Assembly (NCBI GenBank): GCA_033391075.1
Contig: JAWPMV010000001.1
Location: 6,076,001 to 6,140,000 of the forward strand
Direction of reading: 5' to 3'
Length of the DNA: 64,000 nt
Source of the DNA: Bacteroidia bacterium
GTDB taxonomy: Bacteria > Bacteroidota > Bacteroidia > J057
Of the stretch, positions 57,697 to 64,000 are shown piece after piece (the stretch's first letter is position 1; each line of letters opens with the position of its first letter). Under the pieces are notes generated by a model, which was given only the letters and a program-made list of their open reading frames with translations, was not told the DNA's origin and did no database searches. The translations under genes were made by a program, and so were the position numbers.

Positions 57697-57726
57697 AACG
57701 CTCGTCCTATGGGATGAGCGTTTTTA
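57697..57726 (+). terminator. Rho-independent terminator
   Basis: AACGCTCGTCC (57697-57707) pairs with GGATGAGCGTT (57712-57722) around a TATG loop with one G-U pair, followed by T's to 57726. It ends the small gene at 57497-57670. Confidence 0.88.
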
Positions 57727-57754
57727 TTTCGAGCGCTTTCCCTTAAATTCGGGT

Positions 57755-58201
57755 ATGTCAGTACCTTCCTATACAATAGAAAAAGCCGATCTCAAGCATC
57801 TGCCTATTCTCAAAAAGTTTTTGAGTGAAGTTGATTTACCCATCGAAGATATTGGAGAGAAAGTCCATCTTTTTTATTGGAAAGGAACAAAGGGTATTCC
57901 CTTTGCCTGCGGAGGATTTGAGCAATACGGAGATATTGGCTTATTGCGATCCGTAGCTATTCGTCCTCAACAACAAGGCTCAGGAAATGGAAAGGCATGG
58001 GTTTCGCGTCTCCTTGAAAAAGCCAGGGAAATGGGGATGAAGGATCTTTACCTTCTAACTACAACCGCAGAAGGCTTCTTCAAAAAAATGGGCTTCGAAA
58101 ATCAGGACAGAGAAAGCGTCCCACAAGCCATCAAAGAGAGTGAAGAATTCAGCAGTTTATGTCCAAGTACAGCGGTCTTGATGCATAAGAAACTCAATTG
58201 A
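57755..58201 (+). CDS. GNAT-family N-acetyltransferase, ArsN2-like
   Basis: 148 residues. The acetyl-CoA loop appears as RSVAIRPQQQGSGNGKAWVS (Q/R-x-x-G-x-G). The ending (FFKKMGFENQDRESVPQAIK, then EFSSLCPSTAVLM) fits the ArsN2 subgroup, where members next to arsenic genes are linked to resistance. No ars genes are near, so the substrate is open. Its 3' end overlaps the convergent YhhN gene by 8 bp. Confidence 0.85.
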   Translation: MSVPSYTIEKADLKHLPILKKFLSEVDLPIEDIGEKVHLFYWKGTKGIPFACGGFEQYGDIGLLRSVAIRPQQQGSGNGKAWVSRLLEKAREMGMKDLYLLTTTAEGFFKKMGFENQDRESVPQAIKESEEFSSLCPSTAVLMHKKLN

Positions 58202-58916
58202 CCTTTACGTTCAACAATCCTCGTATGATCAGGTATTGTGCTATGATATAGGTCAGCATGATCCAAAAGCCTGAATAAGACAGTTCCGCCATTTCGCTTC
58301 CAAAGCGACTGATAGCGATCAAGCTATCCGACAGGATAAAGAGGGAAGCTCCGACAAATACTTCCCGAAAGCTTGGGAGATTCACTTTTCCCTTACGACT
58401 CAAAGCGGACAATCCCATTCCCATGATCACCAGAGAATAGACACTGACGGGTATCTGCATTTCTCCCAAATATCCCCAAAGGCTATAGACAAGCAAGATC
58501 CCATATAGAATAAGCAAGCCGCCCAAAGCCATAAATATCATTTCAATCTTCCCCTTGTTCTGCTCAAAAGGACCATTTCGAAAGGCATAGATATAGGAAG
58601 CCTGTGCCAGAAGAAATGAACCCAAACCCAAGAGAAAATAAGTTGGGCCAGAAAAAAGCAAAAAGAAATCTCCAAAGAAGGAACAGATCAATGCCAGAAC
58701 AATGGGTGTCCGGTATTTTTTCTCCCATTCCTTGCTTTCCACAATAAAGTAGGCCAGCAAAGCAGGCATCAATAGCGACTTGGCAACAAAATGGACGGGA
58801 TAAGGGAGGGCAGGAATGAGGTTGCAGGCCAATTCCACCAGCGCAGCCAGGAGGAAGATTCCCATAAAAATCCGAGCCTTGCCTGCAGGAGTAGTTTGAA
58901 TAGATTCCGTAGTCAT
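58194..58916 (-). CDS. YhhN-family membrane protein (lysoplasmalogenase-like)
   Basis: 240 residues from the ATG at 58916 (MTTESIQTTPAGKARIFMGI); an upstream TTG is in frame but less likely. About eight membrane segments. The family motifs AKSLLMPALLAYFIVE, SFFGDFFLLFSGPTYFLLGL and ILSDSLIAISRF are clear. TMEM86/YhhN proteins split the vinyl ether of lysoplasmalogens in animals; the bacterial role is less certain. Confidence 0.88.
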   Translation of the reverse strand: MTTESIQTTPAGKARIFMGIFLLAALVELACNLIPALPYPVHFVAKSLLMPALLAYFIVESKEWEKKYRTPIVLALICSFFGDFFLLFSGPTYFLLGLGSFLLAQASYIYAFRNGPFEQNKGKIEMIFMALGGLLILYGILLVYSLWGYLGEMQIPVSVYSLVIMGMGLSALSRKGKVNLPSFREVFVGASLFILSDSLIAISRFGSEMAELSYSGFWIMLTYIIAQYLIIRGLLNVKVN

Positions 58917-59171
58917 AGAAAAAGCGGTCAAAAAATCAGATTTATTCTGAAAGTAGGGTCAAAAATATAGGCAAAAAAGTGAAAGTTATTATCTTTTTCT
59001 CTATATTATAAAAAATGCAATAACGGTATAGCAAGTACCTACTACTCAGGGAATCAGCAAGATTCCCCACCCATCCTTTATAGGTATTTCTCATAAACAA
59101 TTGGTAATCCATTCCGGAGATATCAGCTGTGCTTGCCTACCGTATTTCGAACTACTTAACACTCGCGCTAT

Positions 59172-61295
59172 ATGAAACAATACCAAAGTCAGAACATCAA
59201 AAATGTTGTCCTTGTTGGCAACTCGAAATCCGGCAAAACTACCCTCGCCGAATGCATGATGTTTGAAGGAGGCGTAATCAATCGCCGGGGATCCGTTGAC
59301 GACAAAAACACCGTTTCTGATTACCATGAAATTGAAATGGAAAGAGGAAACTCGATCTATTCATCGATCATGCATACAGAATGGAGGGGAACCAAGATCA
59401 ATATTATTGACACACCAGGTCTTGATGATTTTGCCGGTGAGCTTATTGGAGCACTTAGAGTAGCGGATACCGCTGTTTTGGTTCTCAATGCTCAGTATGG
59501 TGTAGAGGTCGGTTCTGAAATTGCCTGGCGCTATGTAAAGAAATATAGCAAGCCTACCATTTTTGTAGTAAATCAGTTGGATAACGGCAAAGCCGATTTT
59601 AACAATACCATCGAACAAGCCAAAGGACAATTTGGATCAGGAGTAGTAGTCATGCAGTATCCCTACAATACAGGGGAGGGCTTTGACTCCATCATAGATG
59701 TCCTGAAAATGATCATGTATAAATTCCCGGCTGATGGGGGTAAACCTGAAAAACTTCCCATACCAGACGAAGAGAAGGCACGTGCTGACGAACTTCATAA
59801 TACACTCGTAGAAGCAGCAGCCGAGCATGACGAAGAACTCATGGAGCTCTATTTTGAAAAAGGAGCATTGGATGAAGATGAAATGCGGAGAGGAATCCGG
59901 ATTGGTATGCTAAGTAGGGATATATTCCCTGTTTTCTGTACCTCTGTCAAAAACAATATGGGCAGTGGTCGTATGATGGGTTTCATTGGAAATGTAGCTC
60001 CTTCAGCAGGAGATATGCATGATGAAGAAACAGAAGAAGGAAACAAAATTACGGTCAATGACAGTGATACTACCCTTTTTGTTTTTAAGGCTTCAAATGA
60101 AAAACATACGGGCTCTATGAGCTATTTCAAAGTATGTTCCGGAGAGGTAAAAAGTGGGACTGAATTTGTCAACTCAAATACCGGTACCAAAAATAAAATC
60201 AACCAGCTCTATATCATTGATGGAAAAAACAAGCATTCTATAGAGGCACTGTCCGCGGGTGATATAGGAGCTACAGTCAAATTAAAAGATACAGGTGTTA
60301 ATCATACCCTGAGAGATAAGGACAATGGTGTCAAGATAAAAGCGATTGAGTTTCCGAATCCCAAAATTCGAACAGCTATTGAGCCGGAGAAGAGTGGCGA
60401 AGAAGAAAAACTTGCCATGGCCCTCAATAAAATATCAGAATCCGACCCGACCCTGGTTATCGAGTACTCAAAAGAGCTTAAGCAAACCATTATGAGTGGT
60501 CAGGGAGCTCTCCATCTACAGATAGTCAAAGGTCTATTGGAAAACATCTATGGGGTGCCGACCAAATTCATACAACCTCGAATTTCTTATAGAGAAACCA
60601 TCCAGAAATCTGCGGACGGATATTACAAGCATAAAAAACAAAGTGGGGGCTCCGGTCAGTATGGAGAGGTTTACCTAAAAGTTCAGCCCTGGACTGAGCA
60701 TATGACGCATCCTTCAGATCTCAAAGTGAGAGGACAAGATATGCATGAGTTGCCCTGGGGAGGAAAATTGCTATTCTGCAACTGTATTGTGGGAGGAGTA
60801 ATTGATGGAAGGTTTATGCCAGCCATACTCAAAGGCATCATGGAAACCATGGAAGAAGGACCGATTACAGGTTCCTATGCACAGGATGTAGCAATATATG
60901 TTTATGATGGCAAAATGCATCCGGTGGATTCCAATGAGATTTCCTTTAAAATAGCCGGCAAGGCAGCCTTTAAAGAAGCTTTCTTGCAATGTTCACCTAA
61001 ACTGCTTGAGCCTATTTATCGACTCGAAGTTCTGGTACCAGATGACTATATGGGAGATGTAATGACTGACCTTCAATCTCGCAGGGCCATCGTAGAAGGC
61101 TTTAATGCAGAAGGAAGAAATCAGAAAATCACGGCTCGGGTACCTTTGGCTGAACTCAACAGGTATTCTACCACTCTGAGCTCCATATCTCAAGGTAGAG
61201 CGACTTTCTCACAGGACTTCCTGGAGTATGCTCAAGTGCCCGGAGATGTACAGCAGAAACTTGCGCAGGAAAAAGAAACGCTTGAGACTGCCTAA
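59172..61295 (+). CDS. Elongation factor G paralogue (EF-G2-like) with altered GTPase motifs
   Basis: 707 residues, full EF-G domain set. The G motifs differ from those of the fusA product: G1 is GNSKSGKTT (16-24) instead of AHIDAGKTT; switch I is ERGNSIYSS, with Ser61 in the place of the Mg-binding Thr; G3 is DTPGLDDF, with Leu84 instead of the catalytic His; G4 is NQLD (134-137) instead of NKMD. Domains III-V are close to EF-G (RVPLAELNRYSTTLSSISQG). Bacteroides thetaiotaomicron has an EF-G2 reported to support translation without GTP hydrolysis, and this protein may be of that type; orthology is not proven here. A terminator follows. Confidence 0.9.
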   Translation: MKQYQSQNIKNVVLVGNSKSGKTTLAECMMFEGGVINRRGSVDDKNTVSDYHEIEMERGNSIYSSIMHTEWRGTKINIIDTPGLDDFAGELIGALRVADTAVLVLNAQYGVEVGSEIAWRYVKKYSKPTIFVVNQLDNGKADFNNTIEQAKGQFGSGVVVMQYPYNTGEGFDSIIDVLKMIMYKFPADGGKPEKLPIPDEEKARADELHNTLVEAAAEHDEELMELYFEKGALDEDEMRRGIRIGMLSRDIFPVFCTSVKNNMGSGRMMGFIGNVAPSAGDMHDEETEEGNKITVNDSDTTLFVFKASNEKHTGSMSYFKVCSGEVKSGTEFVNSNTGTKNKINQLYIIDGKNKHSIEALSAGDIGATVKLKDTGVNHTLRDKDNGVKIKAIEFPNPKIRTAIEPEKSGEEEKLAMALNKISESDPTLVIEYSKELKQTIMSGQGALHLQIVKGLLENIYGVPTKFIQPRISYRETIQKSADGYYKHKKQSGGSGQYGEVYLKVQPWTEHMTHPSDLKVRGQDMHELPWGGKLLFCNCIVGGVIDGRFMPAILKGIMETMEEGPITGSYAQDVAIYVYDGKMHPVDSNEISFKIAGKAAFKEAFLQCSPKLLEPIYRLEVLVPDDYMGDVMTDLQSRRAIVEGFNAEGRNQKITARVPLAELNRYSTTLSSISQGRATFSQDFLEYAQVPGDVQQKLAQEKETLETA

Positions 61296-61374
61296 GGTAT
61301 CAGAGTGGCTATTTATAGGCAAAAATAATGGTCTATAAATGACCCATATATTCTGTATTTAAAAACAACCCAAA

Positions 61375-62826
61375 TCAGGAGGCCGGATTTGATTCCGGCC
61401 TTTTTTTGCTTCGAATGCGAGCCTTTTCTTCCAACCATTTGGCCTGGTTGAGGGGGCGTGTCTTTTGGATTAGGTTCAATACCTGCTCATGCTCATAAGG
61501 GGTATAGGCAAGGACAAGTTTTCGAAACAGGCGAAAGCCATTGCCCATTCCGACTTTGAATTGCTGGGGAATGTTCTGATTGCGAACGAAACGAGCAAGC
61601 GTCTGAATCTGGCGTGCGATCCAGTCCGGTTCCTCATACTCGGTTTCATATTGAGCCTGCAACAAATGGATGCGGGCATCAATTTCATCAAATACATTAG
61701 AGAATTTTTGTCCGGCCAAACATGAGATTACTTCTTTGAAAGCTCCCTTAGCAAAATAATACCTGCCCAAATTGAATCTATAACATTCTTCCTGCCTCTT
61801 TTCAGGCAAAAGTTCTTTCAAAGACTCCAGATAATTCAGGGCTTTGTCAAATTTCTTGACTTTGAGGCATATCGTCAGGAGGTTTTTATAAATTACTTCA
61901 GGAAGGTTGTTGTCAATAAAGAAAAGACGAGAGCTAATCCCCCATTCAAATAAAGTAAACAACTCCAGGGCAGTTTTTTCCTCTCCCAATTGATTGAGAT
62001 TTCGAATGTTTGCATTGATCAGGGAAGTGAGAAAATTTCGTAACTCTTCCTGCGTCCACTGGCCTTCGGTTTTGCGGATGCGATCCAGCAGAATTTCCAG
62101 GCCATCTTTGACTTTCCCGCTCAATAAGCGATAAACCTGTACATATACCTGAATTCGATCATTTGCCTGCCAATAGGTTTCCTCTCTGAGCTTTTCCAAG
62201 AGTTCATCCAGCAAGAGTTCCTGTGCCTGAATTTTCTCTTGCTGCTTCATATTAATTTTCCCCAAAGCTAATTCAAGCTTTTCTTCTGCCCACCAACTAT
62301 CAAAACTATCCATCATCTGCCCATACTGGTTGGGAAACAGTTTCTCGCGCTCCAGATTACTACGCACGTATTTACTGAGATACCTTTGTATCTCCAGCTC
62401 CAGTTCAAAGCAATATCGATAGTAAGCAGCATCTTTGCCTTTTACCCGGGCTGCACTACGTTTTATCTTTCTGCTGGTTTTAAGGAAAAGGTCGGATGCT
62501 TCTCGATGATTCAACTCTTTGAGCAAAGCAATTTCCAGACCTCTCTGATCTGTTTTAAAGTTTTGATAGGCTAAAAAAGATTCTAACTGACTGCAGAGGT
62601 CTCTGCAGAGTTTTCGAAGGCGAGCATCATCATAAGGGTCAGAAAGATACAAGACTTCCCATACCTCCTGCATCGAGGGTGCAGAAGATTGTTTCAGTAA
62701 ACAGGCATAGAGCTTTTGTACGTATTGTTGCTTATCCCCGTATTCAAGCAACAACCATTTTTGAAAGTCTAGTTTTTCGGTACTCCTGAGCAAGCTGAAT
62801 AATTTCCAGACTTTTCTTTCCCGCAT
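61375..62826 (-). CDS. Hypothetical helical-repeat protein
   Basis: 483 residues, almost wholly helical, with TPR-like pairs in the second half (KFDKALNYLESLKELLPEKR and CYRFNLGRYYFAKGAFKEVI). No signal peptide or membrane helix; basic end (RIRSKKRPESNPAS). I recall similar long helical hypotheticals as a paralogous type in Saprospiraceae-like genomes, but cannot verify this. Its last codons also encode the terminator hairpin of the convergent EF-G2-like gene. Confidence 0.7.
   Translation of the reverse strand: MRERKVWKLFSLLRSTEKLDFQKWLLLEYGDKQQYVQKLYACLLKQSSAPSMQEVWEVLYLSDPYDDARLRKLCRDLCSQLESFLAYQNFKTDQRGLEIALLKELNHREASDLFLKTSRKIKRSAARVKGKDAAYYRYCFELELEIQRYLSKYVRSNLEREKLFPNQYGQMMDSFDSWWAEEKLELALGKINMKQQEKIQAQELLLDELLEKLREETYWQANDRIQVYVQVYRLLSGKVKDGLEILLDRIRKTEGQWTQEELRNFLTSLINANIRNLNQLGEEKTALELFTLFEWGISSRLFFIDNNLPEVIYKNLLTICLKVKKFDKALNYLESLKELLPEKRQEECYRFNLGRYYFAKGAFKEVISCLAGQKFSNVFDEIDARIHLLQAQYETEYEEPDWIARQIQTLARFVRNQNIPQQFKVGMGNGFRLFRKLVLAYTPYEHEQVLNLIQKTRPLNQAKWLEEKARIRSKKRPESNPAS
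61380..61407 (+). terminator. Terminator of the EF-G2-like gene inside the convergent gene's end
   Basis: AGGCCGGA (61380-61387) pairs with TCCGGCCT (61394-61401) and is followed by a T-run to 61407 on the plus strand. The same bases are the last codons of the minus-strand gene 61375-62826. Confidence 0.85.
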
Positions 62827-62973
62827 TACCTATACAATATGGCATCTATCGCGGAATTTTTGAATCCCATTTTCGTCAAACTTATTCATTTTCTTACATG
62901 CGGGATTCCTGCTTTGTTTGATATGAGGGAAATTTTAGGTATTTGAACTATCTGATTTTTGGGCAAAGGAAAA

Positions 62974-62994
62974 GGGCAACTTAGGAAGCTGCCC
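62974..62994 (-). terminator. Probable terminator of the small gene at 63023
   Basis: GGGCAACTT (62974-62982) pairs with AAGCTGCCC (62986-62994) with one A-C mismatch and a 3-nt loop. On the minus strand it is followed by a short TTTT. It lies 29 bp after the stop codon. Confidence 0.65.
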
Positions 62995-63022
62995 CTTCTT
63001 GTTTTCATTTCATACGACGAGT

Positions 63023-63382
63023 TTAGCTCGCTGAGCCAGGCTCAGGGGAACCCATACTTGATGCAATCAGAGAATAATCTCTGAACTTGCTAGGGTTTTC
63101 GGACCAAATCCTACGGCCTAACTCACAGATCGCGCCAATGGAATCTTTGATTTCCTGCTCGATCTTCTTTGAATCTGTCGATTGCTGGAGAGGACTAGCG
63201 GTATCCAGGGTAGATTCATAAAGCTCACACTTATGGGCTAACGCAACGATGAAATTGGCATTAATCCCATTTTTGGTGAATTCAGCAAGGTCTCTGGCTG
63301 CACAAACCAGTTTCTCATTACAAAACTGAATAAGTTCCTTGCGTGATAGTCCAAAAAGCTTCCGTTTAATCTGAGATTTCAT
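63023..63382 (-). CDS. Hypothetical small helical protein
   Basis: 119 residues from the ATG at 63382 (MKSQIKRKLFGLSRKELIQF). The frame opens 12 codons earlier through a poor segment. No known domain. The helix-rich N-terminus is basic; a Ser/Thr-rich stretch lies in the middle (TLDTASPLQQSTDS). Cytoplasmic by lack of signal. A terminator-like hairpin sits just upstream of the gene (63393-63445), suggesting attenuation. Confidence 0.6.
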   Translation of the reverse strand: MKSQIKRKLFGLSRKELIQFCNEKLVCAARDLAEFTKNGINANFIVALAHKCELYESTLDTASPLQQSTDSKKIEQEIKDSIGAICELGRRIWSENPSKFRDYSLIASSMGSPEPGSAS

Positions 63383-63400
63383 AGAATAATATTTAGACCT

Positions 63401-63440
63401 AAAAAAAAATAACTCCAACCCGATTACACGAGTGGAGCTT
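63401..63440 (-). terminator. Terminator-like hairpin upstream of the small gene (attenuator candidate)
   Basis: On the minus strand CTCCACTCG (about 63439-63431) pairs with CGGG-T-TGGAG (about 63424-63412) around a TGTAAT loop, followed by A and a nine-base T-run (plus-strand A-run at 63401-63409). It lies 20-50 bp upstream of the ATG at 63382, so a transcript started further upstream would be cut before the gene. Confidence 0.6.
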
Positions 63441-63748
63441 CGATAGTATCCCTTAAGTAGTATAGTACCTTTTTTACTCCGCCCATGTTCTTATAGAACT
63501 TTTATGAAAAACTAGAGTAAAAAACAGTAATTCTGTAATAAAAGAATTGCCGATTGATTTTCATACGTATACAATTGTACCGAAAAAAACGGAAAAATAC
63601 AAGGCAAAATTCCGTAAAAACGGCCCTTAACAGGAGGAATCTTACCTGAAATTCCAGTTCTTTATCTCCAATTATTTATAGCTTGTATAGGTAATTTATA
63701 ACATCACTCTGTTTACACTCTGTTATACGATTATATCATAACCTAGTT
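63441..63748. other. AT-rich, hairpin-dense gene-free region
   Basis: 308 bases with no ORF of note. Palindromes: TTTTTTACTC (63470-63479)/GAGTAAAAAA (63515-63524) enclosing GTTCT-TAT-AGAAC (63487-63499); AATTCT/AGAATT near 63530-63547; TACAATTGTA near 63570. A direct repeat CACTCTGTT occurs at 63705-63713 and 63716-63724, an 11-bp period, 25-45 bp before the next gene. It could be an operator region for one or both flanking genes. Confidence 0.5.
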
Positions 63749-64000
63749 TTGAAAACTTTAATTTGCTCTTTCATTATCGCCCTACTGTCCTTTAGTTTCC
63801 TTTTCGCCCAAAATAATGAAGAGGATATCTTTACTGACAGATCAAGAACTTCCCTCAGCTGCGCATGGTCAAGCACCCATCTATATGCCGGACCGGGTAG
63901 AAAATACCGCAGGAAAACTCGAATCAAATTCGGAGAGGTCGTTGAACGGCTGGGACAAAAGGCCTATAATAGCGCCGATCGCAGAAAATACATCGAAGTA
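63749..64000 (+). CDS. Secreted protein with SH3-like N-terminal domain, truncated by the window end
   Basis: 84 residues from a TTG start (MKTLICSFIIALLSFSFLFA), a strong signal peptide cut probably after FAQ; no ATG is near. The visible mature part (THLYAGPGRKYRRKTRIKFG, then EVVERLGQKA) resembles a bacterial SH3 (SH3b) domain with its GPGxxY motif. Such domains bind peptidoglycan or are found in secreted enzymes. The rest lies outside the window. Confidence 0.65.
   Translation, partial: MKTLICSFIIALLSFSFLFAQNNEEDIFTDRSRTSLSCAWSSTHLYAGPGRKYRRKTRIKFGEVVERLGQKAYNSADRRKYIEV

Overview
The window is a chromosomal stretch of a bacterium of the phylum Bacteroidota, most likely from the Saprospiraceae/Lewinella side of the phylum. 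The phylum call rests on several visible traits: two secreted proteins with type IX secretion (T9SS) C-terminal sorting domains (type B at 28159-30525, type A at 32327-34963), TAnnTTTG-type promoter boxes instead of classical -10/-35 elements, almost no Shine-Dalgarno sequences, an electron-transfer flavoprotein pair, a bacterial GH3-family enzyme, an EF-G paralogue and the gene order of the ribosomal superoperon. The family-level placement is an inference from protein style. No tRNA, rRNA, CRISPR array, prophage or insertion sequence was recognised.

Layout. (1) 1-5.9 kb: thioredoxin-like protein, TonB-like protein, bifunctional-nuclease-family protein, etfBA, a small TPR protein, and an nfu-lipB pair that fits Fe-S supply and lipoate attachment. 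(2) 6.1-24.7 kb, minus strand: one fused str-S10-spc-alpha ribosomal superoperon of 33 genes, rpsL to rplQ. It lacks tuf, includes secY, map, infA, rpmJ and rpoA, and ends at a strong terminator. A second terminator-like hairpin lies inside it, between rpoA and rplQ. L17 carries a long acidic linker and a helix-hairpin-helix tail. (3) 24.7-25.35 kb: a gene-free divergent region with a good promoter for the superoperon and a ~200-nt block of nested hairpins that looks like an unassigned structured RNA. (4) 25.35-42.6 kb: a Rieske/glutamate-synthase fusion, a zinc-ribbon membrane protein, T9SS cargo, recJ, lptB-GH3, phosphatidylserine decarboxylase, methylmalonyl-CoA epimerase, and a polysaccharide export pair (an eight-SLBB outer-membrane protein plus a Wzz-like protein). 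(5) 42.6-50.1 kb, minus strand: a TPR hybrid histidine kinase and a MacAB-like ABC efflux cluster with two separate permeases. (6) 50.2-64 kb: lineage-type hypothetical proteins, a DMT transporter, an apparently orphan DNA methyltransferase, YjbR- and ArsN2-like proteins, a YhhN protein, an EF-G paralogue with altered GTPase motifs, and a truncated secreted protein at the right edge.

Items most worth a second look: arrays of an 8-bp-period GTGTTnnn repeat in three intergenic gaps (27.0, 47.9 and 49.3 kb); the structured-RNA candidate at 24.8-25.0 kb; the EF-G paralogue; the Rieske-GOGAT fusion; the rpoA-rplQ terminator and leader; forced TTG starts in the ribosomal operon; REP-like palindromes at 53.8 kb; and the hairpin-dense region with an 11-bp-period direct repeat at 63.4-63.75 kb.
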